DNA of 64,000 nt, taken from Pyrus communis (taxonomy: Eukaryota; Streptophyta; Magnoliopsida; Rosales; Rosaceae). A program made the position numbers and the translations under genes. Where the stretch lies: NCBI RefSeq assembly GCF_963583255.1, contig NC_084804.1:20404061-20468060 (forward strand), given 5' to 3'. The notes beneath the pieces were generated by a model that saw nothing but the letters and a program-made list of their open reading frames with translations, did not search any database and was not told where the DNA came from. This document shows positions 54,812 through 64,000 of the stretch, piece after piece. Numbering within the stretch: the first letter of the stretch is position 1; each line of letters starts with the position of its first letter.

Positions 54812-56783
54812 TGATGTGAAAATTAACTTGACACACAAATTAAACCCTATTTGTGACAATTGTAGTAGATATGTAAGTAGGGATCGTTCTAAACCAGGGA
54901 TTAACTAGGGATTAATCAATACAAATAAGACTCAAAAACACTAAACTAGACTCCATAGATTCAAAACTAACTGAAGACACTTAAAACAGCAACCACCAAT
55001 CAAAAAGAATCATTAGACCTAACAAGTGATTTGGACGAAAATAGGACTTAACTTAACTCAAAAGACTCAAAGAAAACAGATTTTGACTCAAATAATAAGA
55101 CTAAATGAAAGGGGGATTGTTTTGACGAATTTAAAACTTAAAACAAAAACTTTGTAGAAAACAATTTGGAAAAACGAATTTAAGTGAATTAAATGGGTGA
55201 AAGGCTAGTTAGAGGGTCCTTCTCCACACATGATATATGCATATGAACCAATTTCAAATTATTATTCCTTTAGACTATGAATGACAACGCCCCAAGTTAG
55301 TTGCATCGCACAACTAACCATCAAATTATCCTTATTTCATTGAATTGAATGAATACGCATTACAATCAAATTATCTTTCGCAAGTCCTTTATATGAAACA
55401 AATAATAAAGATACATATCAAAAGTCATTAAGTTTTGTGAAAACCATAAGCATTGACAAGGCATTTATCATTATGAAACGCATGAGACTCATACCAAGGA
55501 TTTACTTAACGCGATTTTGACTAGCAACCTCCACTACTTGTGAATATAAGTGAATAACTATTATGTGAGACTCCCTTATACTCTAGCATCAAATTCATGC
55601 ATGCAAATTAAGTGTCAACCCCTAACCCATATACATAAACAAGTTTTAATAACTTAGATAAGCAAATCATATTCATGCCTTAAGAAACAATAACTGGACG
55701 TAATCAATTCATATAAAACATATAATCATGGCTTCGAATTCACCTTTAACTAAAAAGAAATTAGTTCCACATGTTCATCATAATTGAAAACCAAATTAAC
55801 ATAAACATTGAAATAAAACTAAGGATAGAAAGAACCAAGAAACGCTCCACACTCCAATGGCATGCACGGCACTCCCTTAGATGGCAGATTGCACAAGTCT
55901 TCTTCTCCTTCCTTCATTGTTTGCGGCACTAAGGTGGTGTAGGGTGAATTGTGGTGTTTGATGGCTGAAAATATGAATGAATGAATGTGTGAATGGATGT
56001 TTTGAATGGTGCGGCATAGGGTTGTATTTATAGGCTAATTTATGCACAATTTTTGAAGGAAAAGGATTGCACAATCCAATGGGAAAAGGGTTAAGTCTTG
56101 GTAGAAACCAAAAGGGAATGGAATAAGGGATACACGGCAAGGTTTTAGGGACTTCTAGAAGGATAGGTGCGGCACACTTGTAGGAGGAAGATAAGGTGAT
56201 CTAGAAAGAGTATTTAGGGCAGATTCCTAAACCTAAAGGGACAAGAGCACACGGCATAGGTATAGAGGAAGGATTATAACTCCTAAACCTACAAGGAATG
56301 GCCTAAATGCGGCATACAAAGGGATTAAGCTTCTAGAATCTGAATTAGGTGTTTAAATGTATAATTAATCCCTTCTAATTAGCTAGATTTAAGGCACAAC
56401 CTGATTTGGATAAGATAAGATAGGATAATGTTAAAGTTAGGAAAGGATAAGATTGGTTAGGATAGGATAAGATAAGGTTGGATAAGGTTCCTTTTTTCTT
56501 GCTATTTCCTTATCTTCTTTGCATTAGAACTTCTTTCTCCAGATTTGTAGCCTTTCCTAACCCTTCTTGACTTTAATTTCGTCCATCCATTTTGCTCCAA
56601 AGTTAAGTTATCCAATCAATGCCCAAAATTGCTCCAATTAGCTTCAAAATGCACTTTCTTGCTCTTTTTTCCATTAGGACCTAAAAACATACTCAAATAG
56701 CTTAAAAGACTAAAATAAATAGTAATTAACTAACTAAATGCAAGGAAACAACATAACTAAGTAGCATAAATATGCTCCTATCA
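54812..56783 (-). mobile_element. Giant LTR-like element, copy B (1972 bp)
   Basis: Plus-strand ends TGATGTGAAAATTAAC and GCTCCTATCA; TSD CTCCT (54807-54811, 56784-56788). On the minus strand it starts TGATAGGAGCATATTTATGC like copies A and C. A TATA box CCTATAAATAC (minus) is at about 56026-56036. Upstream of it, at 56395-56500, lie many GATAAG motifs. No ORF of substance; the 87-codon ORF at 55877-56140 spans the leader region and is unconvincing. The precise insertion between SYNLLL and GRSWIHANG of the Gypsy-2 protease confirms the boundaries. Confidence 0.8.
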
Positions 56784-58285
56784 CTCCTTGGAAGATCTTG
56801 GATCCACGCAAATGGGGTAGTACCATCCACCCTTCACCAATGCTTAAAATTTTACGAGAATGAGTGAAGGTGATCCAAGGCGACACCAAGCCATTCACCG
56901 AAGTCGAATCACACTTTGTAGACGCCAAGTTCTACATGGAGGAAGACATGGTGCCCGAAGCTCTTCCATAAGAGATCAGATCCACGGGCAAAGCAGCACC
57001 TAAAAAACAGGAGTGGCAAGCCATGCCTAAAATGCAAAAAGGGCAAGCCATGCCATCTTCAAGCAAAGACGATGACGAGCCTGCTAAACCTACAACAACC
57101 AAAGGGAGTAGGACACCTTCAAAAGGACTGAACACACCCATATTCCGATACATCCCGATGTCAAGAAGAAAGAATGGTCAATCTCCATTCAAAACTGGAG
57201 CAAGAAAAGCCGATACACAATGGCACAAGGATAATGTGAAGTTGCTCAAAACGAATGCAGTTTTGCCTCTGACATAGCTAGGTGGTGAAGGTTGCAAGAC
57301 TACCACAAGGCTTCATAAAAGTTCTACCAAAAGGGGTGGAATCAAGCTTTCTTCCAACTAAGAGGACCGAGGAAGGTTTTGATCCAAATGCCTATAAATT
57401 CATGTCGAAGGTTGGGTATGACTTCGCTTCCTTTTCTAATCCTATAAAGAAGGTTTCAAACACCGTCAGCGACAAAGAACGTAACCTCACCAAGACTCAA
57501 AAGAAGTTAAAGGAGCATGGTTACGGGGTTGACAACAACAAAGTTGACTTAGCTTTACACCAAATGCACCCGTGATGATTTCAAACAAAGCGAAAAACAC
57601 TAGCGCTCAATACGTCAGTGTGAGCATTGAACAAAACCAAGAAGAGCCCAAACCCGCCCCTCGGACGTTAGTCTTCGATAGGATGAGCCGTTCAAGACCT
57701 AGAATTTTAGTGCTTAATCGCATTGGCGGTCAAGACCGAACCTCTGTCTTCAAAAGGCTTAACGTGTCAACATCCCAAAGCTCTATTTTCGAAAGGTTGT
57801 CAAAACCTAAGAAACAAAGTTACACAGCTAGTTCTTCTCCGTGACGGTCAGCTTCGGAAAGATTTGAAGATAATGAGAAACTTTCTAGAAAGAGGAAGGC
57901 TACACCAAAGGAAGAAAAGCTCGACGGGTTAGCAGAAAAATGCGATGTTCGAAGCTTGATTCCTTCAAGGATAAAGCGCCAAGCAATCTTAGAGGTTGAC
58001 ACAAATGGACAATTGAAAGTAAGAAGGCGTACTATCATCCACACCGGACAATCCTCATGCTAACAAGCTCGAGAAGACAGCACTAAAGAGGAGGTCCAAG
58101 ATGTCTTCAACATCACGATTCAAGAAGACAAAGAAGACGAAATCCCCAAGGAAGATGTCACTGCTGCACCATCACAACTTGAAGATGGGGAGGCAAGCCA
58201 CGATTGATAATCTCAAGGAACTCAACTTAGGCACAAGCGAAGAACCAAAGCCTATCTTCGTAAATGCATTATTAAGTACGGATGA
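56784..58285 (+). pseudogene. Gypsy-2 protease end and protease-RT linker
   Basis: Resumes as [20 protein letters not shown] (protease tail) with a stop after KFYENE. It continues as a lysine/serine/proline-rich linker in shifting frames (57023-57277, 57282-57575, 57572-57844) containing the duplicated-looking VFDRMSRSRPRI / VLNRIGGQDR / VFKRLNVS / IFERLSKP series. Linkers of this kind precede RT in the Tat lineage; no enzyme activity is known. Confidence 0.65.
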
Positions 58286-59171
58286 GATATAAGAGTATTA
58301 CCAGCTGCTATTAGAGTACAAAGACGTCTTTGCTTGGACCTACAAGAAAATGCCCAGCCTGGACCTTATCATCGCTGTTCATCATCTTGCGGTCAAGCCT
58401 AGAACGCGACCGATAAAGCAAACTCAAAGACGCTATCGATCTGAGCTCATCCCACAAATCAAGGTCGAGATCAACAAGCTAATCGAAGCAGGCTTTATTT
58501 GAGAAGTGCAATACCCCAAGTGGATCTCCAACATCGTCATTGTCCTTAAGAAATCAGGACAAATACGTGTTTGCGTAGACTTCCGGGACTTCAACGATGC
58601 TTGCCCAAATGACGACTTCCCCTTACCAATCATTGAAATCATGGTGGACACAACCACTGGCCATGAGGCATTGTCATTCATGGATGGCTCTTCTAGGTAC
58701 AATCAAATTTGGATGGCCCTCGAAAATGAGGAACTAACAGCCTTTCGCACTCCAAAAGGTATCTACTGCTACAAGGTGATGCCCTTTGGCCTAAAGAACG
58801 CTAGAGCTACGTATCAACGCGCAATGCAGAAAATCTTCAATGACATGCTACACAAAAACGTAGAATGTTACGTAGATGATTTGGTGGTCAAGACAAAGAA
58901 AAGACCAGACCACTTGAAGGATTTGCGAATATTGTTCGAAAGGCTACGAAAATACAACGTTAAGATGAACCCGTTAAAGTGTGCGTTTGGCGTCACCTCT
59001 GGAAAATTCCTTGGCTTCATCGTCAAGCACCGTGGTATTGAAGTGAACCAATCAAAGATCAAGGCCATTCAAAGCATGCCTAAGCCAAGAAACCTACACG
59101 AGCTGAAAAGTCTACAAGGACGGCTAGCCTTCATCAGACGCTTCATCTCCAACCTCACAGGGCATTGTTAA
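58286..59171 (+). pseudogene. Gypsy-2 reverse transcriptase
   Basis: YYQLLLEYKDVFAWTYKKMP then an in-frame TGA (58499) after IEAGFI. The open 58506-59171 piece has WISNIVIVLKKSGQIRVCVD, LSFMDGSSRYNQIWMA, VMPFGLKNARATYQRAMQKI, the catalytic VECYVDDLVVKTKKRPDHLK, MNPLKCAFGVTSGKFLGFIV and LQGRLAFIRRFISNLTGH. All RT blocks 1-7 are visible and the YVDD Asp pair is intact. This is the best-preserved RT in the window, closed by a TAA just after the connection segment. Confidence 0.9.
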
Positions 59172-59700
59172 CCATTTAGTCGCCTCATGAAGAAAGATGT
59201 TCCATTCGTATGGGACGAAGCATGCCATAATGCTTTTGAAAGCATAAAGAAATATTTCTCAAGTCCACCTGTCCTGGGGGCACCTGTGCCTGCGAAACCG
59301 CTTATATTGTATATTGCTGCTCTGGAAAGTTCAATCAGAGCACTCTTGGCACAAGAGAATGAATCCCAGAAAGAATGAGCAATTTACTACCCCAGTCAAA
59401 CTCTCATCGACGCTGAGTTGAACTATTCCCCAATAGAAAAGATGGGCCTCGCTTTGGTGTTTGCCATTCAGAAGCTCAGACATTACATGCATGCTTACAC
59501 CATCCACCTGGTTGTTAAAGCTGACTATGTCAAACGTCATGTCCAAGCCAGTCTTGATAGGGCGACTAGCTAAATGGGTTTTGCTTCTTAATCAATATGA
59601 GATCATCTACGTCCCAGCTAAAGCCGTCAAGGGACAAGCACTAGCAGACTTCCTTGCCGATCACCTAATCCCAGCTGATTGGAAAATCTCAAACGACTTG
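59172..59700 (+). pseudogene. Gypsy-2 RNase H
   Basis: FVWDEACHNAFESIKKYFSS and LILYIAALESSIRALLAQEN (59187-59378), stop, then IYYPSQTLIDAELNYSPIEK, GLALVFAIQKLRHYM. A frameshift near 59530 leads to SKPVLIGRLAKWVLLLNQYE and VKGQALADFLADHLI (59461-59793). This is the connection and RNase H of the pol proper. The first Asp (normally in LY.AxSD) is not conserved here. Broken by a stop and a shift. Confidence 0.82.
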
Positions 59701-60360
59701 CCTGACGATGAGGTATTCTACGTCGACATCTTCCCAACATGGATGATGTTCTTCGACGGATCCACACGAGTAGACGAAGTGGGGTGGGAGTAGTATTCAT
59801 GTCGCCACGAAGGCAAATACTACCTTACTCCTTCCAACTGAGTGAGCTATGCTCCAACAATGTTGCTGAGTACCAAGCATTGATCATTGGGCTCCAAATG
59901 GCGATCAACATGGAAATCACAGCTATTGAGGTATGGCGACTCCAAGCTCATAATCAATCAACTCTTAACTAAATATGAGGTGAGGAAAGATGATCTCGTC
60001 CCATACTTCTGGCTTGCAACTTAACTGTTACAAAAGTTCAAGGCCGTGACACTAGAACATGTGCTAAGAAAGGAAAATCAAATGGCAGACGCTCTCACAA
60101 ATCTAGCCTCGAGTATGACACTAGGAAAAGAAGAAGCTGCAGACGTGCCAGTTTGCCAAACATGGGTGATCCCGCTCATTACTGAAATGTTACTGGATGT
60201 TACAAATGTCATCTCAGTACTTCCAGTCGACGCTGAAGAGTGGAGACAACCGCTGATCGACTACTTAGAGCATAGAAAGCTTCCAGATGATCTTCGACAT
60301 CATACCGAAATACATCAACGAGCACCTCGCTTCCTTTACTACAAAGGAAAACTCTACTGA
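59701..60360 (+). pseudogene. Gypsy-2 second RNase H (aRH)
   Basis: WMMFFDGSTR (first Asp), then a frameshift to SGVGVVFMSPRRQILPYSFQ, NNVAEYQALIIGLQMAI (Glu) and, from 60046, LEHVLRKENQMADALTNLAS (last Asp). The region around the third acidic residue (60000) is damaged. It ends with QRAPRFLYYKGKLY, the start of integrase. Confirms the Tat-like dual RNase H layout as in Gypsy-1. Confidence 0.8.
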
Positions 60361-61486
60361 CGCTCTTTTGAAGAAGTGCTCCTAAGATGCCTAGGTGAGG
60401 AAGAAGCCAATCAAGCTATGGAAGAAGCACATTCAGGTATGTGTGGGGCGCATTAGTCTGGACCAAAGCTACATTTCCATCTCAAAAGAATGGGTTACTA
60501 CTGGCGGAGCATGGTGAAGAACTGCCTGGAACATGCCAAAAGGTGGCAAGCCTACCAATTCCACTCCAACTTCATACATCAACCGCCTGAACCATTACAC
60601 CCTACAGTTGCTTCATGGTCGTTCGACGCATGGGGATTGGACGTTGTAGGACCAATTACGCCAAAGTCATCTGTAGGAGAAGCTTACATCCTAGCTACAA
60701 CAAATTACTTCTCCAAGTAGGCTAAAGCCATACCCTTAAGGGAAGTAAAAAAGAAAACTATCATTCGTTTCATCAAGGAACATATCATTCACCGATATGG
60801 TGTGCCTCGCTACATTATCACTGACAACGGAAAACAGTTCTCCAACCGACTCGTGGACGAGCTCTACGACAAATACAAGTTCAAGCAACACAAGTCTTCC
60901 ATGTATCATGCTCCGGCCAACGGACTCACAGAAGCATTCAACAAGACGTTGTGCAACCTCCTAAAAAGATAGTCGGCCGAACAAAGAGAGATTGGCATGA
61001 AAGAATAAGTGAAGCACTTTGGGCATATAGAACTACACATAGGACTCCCACCCAAGCTACACCTTATTCTCTCATATATGGTGTGGAAGCTGTTATACCA
61101 CTCGAAAGTCAAATCCCCTCACTAAGGATGGCTATACAATAAGGCTTGACTGTTGAAGAAAATGCAAAGTTGTGCCTTCAAGAGTTGGAAGCACTGGATG
61201 AAAGAAGGCTCGAAGCTTAACAACACTTGGAATGCTACCAAGCATTGTTATCCAAGGCATTCAACAAGAAGGTCCGCCCAAGGTTTTTCTAAGCCGAAGA
61301 TCTCGTACTAGCATTGCGTAAGCCTATCATCACAATTCACAAGACAAAAAGTAAGTTCACATCAAAGTGGGATGGACCATACATAATACAAGAGGTCTAC
61401 ACCAACGGCGCCTACTTAATCATGGCAGAAGACGGTTTGAAGATCGATCCCATCAACGGCAGATTTTTGAAGCGTTACTGCCCCTA
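60361..61486 (+). pseudogene. Gypsy-2 integrase with C-terminal tail
   Basis: EEAHSGMCGAH and MGYYWRSMVKNCLEHAKRWQ; the second pair of zinc cysteines reads RWQAY and is lost. Core: FDAWGLDVVGPITPKSSVGE (Asp), YIITDNGKQFSNRL (Asp) and YHAPANGLTEAFNKTLCN (Glu), so DDE is intact. Next ISEALWAYRTTHRTPTQATP (60951-61142). The C-terminal part reads KFTSKWDGPYIIQEVYTNGA and DPINGRFLKRYCP, ending at a stop near 61486. Four in-frame stops and shifts. Confidence 0.87.
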
Positions 61487-61858
61487 AAACAAACGCATCA
61501 TGCTCTTGGCCCGCAAGAGCATAAACTGTGTACAACAAAATCATCATCAAAATCACCATTAAAATCATCAAAAAAAAAAAAAAAAAAAACCATCACTCAT
61601 TTGAACTACATCATGACTTGATCCCTCCTCAACCAAGGGTACGTAGGCAACTTGAAACTTCAAAACTTCAAGTACAGTCATATCATCAACAAAAACACAA
61701 ACACTTTGAAGAATAAAGAGCAAATTCAAGAATGCAAACACTTCATTTCTTTAAAGGAAAAAGTCGGCCCCAGAGCCTGATTACAAAAAAAAAGTAAAAC
61801 ACACTACTTGAAAACTATGTCCCTAAAACTACAGAGGCGATCTTCAAGCAAGCCTTCC
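61487..61858 (+). other. Gypsy-2 3' non-coding region before the giant LTR
   Basis: Contains a poly-A/AAAC tract (61568-61589) and AAAGTCGGCCCCAGAGCCTG. The Gypsy-2 polypurine tract and 3' LTR are not reached. Confidence 0.5.
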
Positions 61859-62257
61859 TGATAGGAGCATATTCATGCGACTTAAATGGCTTGTTCTCGT
61901 GCATTTACGTTATGTTTCTCTAGTTATTTTAGTCCTTTATGCTTCTTTTGTGTGTTTTCAGGTTCTAAGGGCAAGGTATGCAAAAGGATGCCTTTTGGAG
62001 CCTTTTGGAGCAATTTAGAGATTGGAATGGATATCATATGCTTGGAGCCAAGAGGATGGACGAAATTAAAGACTTGAAGTAGGAAAGTTAAATCCTAAAA
62101 GACCTCATGTTTAAGCATCATTGAAGACTCCTACGCATTTTAGAACACAAAAACAACATTCCTTGCAACCTTAGGACATTGTCGTGTGTTTCCTTGTGTC
62201 TCCCTTCCTTGCCATGCAAGGAAGGGCTTTGTTCCCTATTTTAAACACTTAAAGCAT

Positions 62258-62475
62258 TCACTTATCATATCATTCACTTATCAAACCATTCACTTATCAC
62301 TTCCATTCACTTATCACTTATCACTTCCATTCACTTATCACTCACCACATATCATTCTTTTATCACTTAACATATCATTCATTTATCACTTAACATATCA
62401 TTCACTTATCACTTAACATATCATACACTTATCATAATCATTCACTTATCACTTATCATAATCATTCACTTATTC
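62258..62475. repeat. CATTCACTTATCA minisatellite in copy C
   Basis: Imperfect repeats of CATTCACTTATCA and ACATATCATTCACTTATCAC units, about 15 in 220 bp, each carrying CTTATC (GATAAG on the other strand). Absent from copy A at the same place, so a local expansion. Confidence 0.85.
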
Positions 62476-63240
62476 TTTCATCATTCAACCACCAATTCAA
62501 CACATGCATCTTCAAACATATCAACCCTACAAGCACATGCTCCCCCTAATCCATTGTCGTGCCTTCCTCAACCATTTCAGCCACATTCTTCCACTTTGCC
62601 TTTCATCATTGCACCACAAATCAATCAACACATTCATTCCATTCACATTCACCCACATGCACATTTAAACATTCATTTCCCAACTCAATACCGTGCACTT
62701 CATTCCCATTTCCAGTTTTTCCCTTTACATTTCACATGCATTCCATACTTTTCCTAGTTGTTTTCCATCATTATTTCAGCCATCATTCACTCTTTAATCC
62801 ACATGCATTCACACACACTTCACACAAACAACATTCACATGCTTTCACAAGCTTTTCCCAACAAACAAATCAGCCAACACATGCACCAAAACCTTCAATG
62901 CCGTGGGTTCCCTTGGCTTTCCAGCATTCCCCTTGTGCAATTCCAGCTTTCCACCCACTTTCCTAGCTGTTTTTCACATGCATTGCAGCCACATTCTCAC
63001 CCATTCTCTCCCTATATAAACCACACACACTTCATTCATTTGTGATTGATTCAATTCACATCTCTTCATTTCTCACACCACAACACAAACACACACCATC
63101 TTCACATCCTGAAATTCCCTTCCTTGCCGTGGGTTTCTTTCCATTTTCTATCTTTCCTCATCCATTTCCATAATTCCCCAATCCATTCAACACACCAACA
63201 ACATCCCTTAGACCTTGTGCCATCATAACGAAGAAGATAA

Positions 63241-63456
63241 GAGTGCCTAAACGTTCATACAATTCAAGTTTGAGTTGTTGGAATGTTTAGGTGTTTCTTT
63301 GATTTCAATGTTTAAATTCAATTTTCTTTGTTTTGTAATGGAAGAGAAGAGTGCCTAAACGTTCATACAATTCAAGTTTGAGTTGTTGGAATGTTTAGGT
63401 GTTTCTTTGATTTCAAAGTTATGAGGAACTAAACCCCCTTTAGCTAGGGGGTGATT
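63241..63456. repeat. 108-bp tandem duplication in copy C
   Basis: GAGTGCCTAAACGTTCATAC begins at 63241 and again at 63349; the first about 70 bp of each are near-identical. Copy A has this block once (about 43093), so the duplication is specific to copy C. Confidence 0.88.
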
Positions 63457-64000
63457 CAAAATACATGTTTATGCTTGCATTATGAATTGATTACTTTTGG
63501 TTGGAATTTCATAAGTTGTGGATTCAATTTGTTTAACCGTTTGATTGATAACTCATTTATGAATGTTTATTAAGAATGCGCGCTTAATTTTCATGCATAA
63601 ATATGACGCTAGAATATAAGTGAATTTCACCTAATCGTAATGAACTTATATTCACAAGTAGTGGAGGTTGCTTATAAACAATCGCGTTAAACGAATTCTT
63701 GGCATAAGTTTCATGCGTATTCCATAGTAACGAATGCCTCGTCGATGTTTATGATTTCCGTTGAACTTAATGATCTTTGTTGAATGTCTCTATCATGCGT
63801 ATTCCATAGTTAGGGACTTTGATTAAGAATAATTTGGTTGTAATGCGTATTCCATTCAATCCAACGAATCTAGGGAAATCTGAAAGTTAATTTAAGCGGA
63901 CCTAATTAACTTGGAGCATTGAGTTTCATAATTTATCGAAAGACCAACCGAAAATCAATCTTGTATGCAAGTGTAACATGTGTGGAGAAGAACCCCTTAG

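Larger units (their letters stand above)
51478..61858 (+). mobile_element. Gypsy-2, dual-RNase-H LTR retrotransposon (5' part)
   Basis: Plus strand: 5' LTR 51478-52145, PBS at 52150, gag, protease, RT, RNase H, aRH and integrase with C-terminal tail, then interruption at 61859 by giant LTR copy C. Its 3' LTR must lie beyond the window. It sits inside Copia-2. Giant LTR copy B splits the protease end. Domain order is the same as Gypsy-1, but the sequences are well diverged. Stops and shifts are scattered throughout. Confidence 0.9.
61859..64000 (+). mobile_element. Giant LTR-like element, copy C (runs off the window)
   Basis: Begins TGATAGGAGCATATTCATGC at 61859. Conserved landmarks follow in the same order as copy A: TCAGCCACATTC, TATA CCTATATAAA at 63011-63020, AGACCTTGTGCC, GCCTAAACGTTCATACAATT, GGAACTAAACCCCCTTTAGC, ATGTGTGGAGAAGAACCCC at the very end of the window. 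It may be a solo LTR or the 5' LTR of a full element. ORFs at 62186-63228 read through pyrimidine-rich DNA and are not genes. Confidence 0.78.

Noticed and set aside
62186..63228. His/Ser/Phe-rich ORFs
   Set aside because: Translation of CATTCACTTATCA repeats and pyrimidine-rich LTR DNA.

Overview
This is plant nuclear DNA, most likely from a woody dicot. Rosaceae (apple or pear type) is my guess from the repeat families, but nothing in the window proves it. The window is almost entirely transposable elements (TEs) nested in one another, AT-rich and full of decayed reading frames. There is no operon-like organisation. Only one host gene looks intact: a small secreted-peptide precursor at 6223-6507, carrying two SGPS-type motifs like those of the PIP (PAMP-induced peptide) family. 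A second gene with a related signal peptide, 18525-22697, encodes about seven tandem 31-residue units. It is broken by a CACTA transposon and by stop and frameshift mutations.

Left third (1-26 kb): a Cassandra solo LTR carrying 5S rRNA-like promoter boxes (2038-2321), several MITEs, and the peptide gene. Next comes a Copia element on the minus strand (6976-16044) that landed in a SINE. That Copia was itself hit by a 3.5-kb hAT element whose core is seven copies of a 346-bp repeat (7239-10699), and by a 2-kb LTR-like element. Then follow a TRIM, the CACTA-split peptide pseudogene, a SINE with an internally triplicated body, and a second, eroded hAT copy that holds a long-TIR MULE, a SINE and a MITE.

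Middle (26-35.6 kb): remnants of a Gypsy gag and LTR, one unrecognised 93-codon ORF, a truncated Copia (integrase plus the start of RT), a MITE, and a perfectly bounded TRIM with a 5-bp target-site duplication (TSD).

Right half (35.6-64 kb): a large Gypsy element of the dual-RNase-H (Tat-like) type on the minus strand (35665-47097), then a Copia on the plus strand (47534-51477) cut by a second dual-RNase-H Gypsy (from 51478 to beyond 61858). Four copies of one non-coding family about 2 kb long (TG...CA ends, 5-bp TSDs where both ends are visible, a TATA box in each; best read as giant solo LTRs) lie in these retroelements at 12497-13803, 42005-44194, 54812-56783 and 61859 to the window end. 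All retroelement ORFs carry stops or frameshifts, so none appears autonomous.

Most of what can be concluded concerns insertion order: SINE, then Copia-1, then hAT; Gypsy-1, then giant LTR; Copia-2, then Gypsy-2, then giant LTRs. Boundaries supported by TSDs read directly from the sequence are stated as such. Family names rest on motif recognition only, because no database search was possible.
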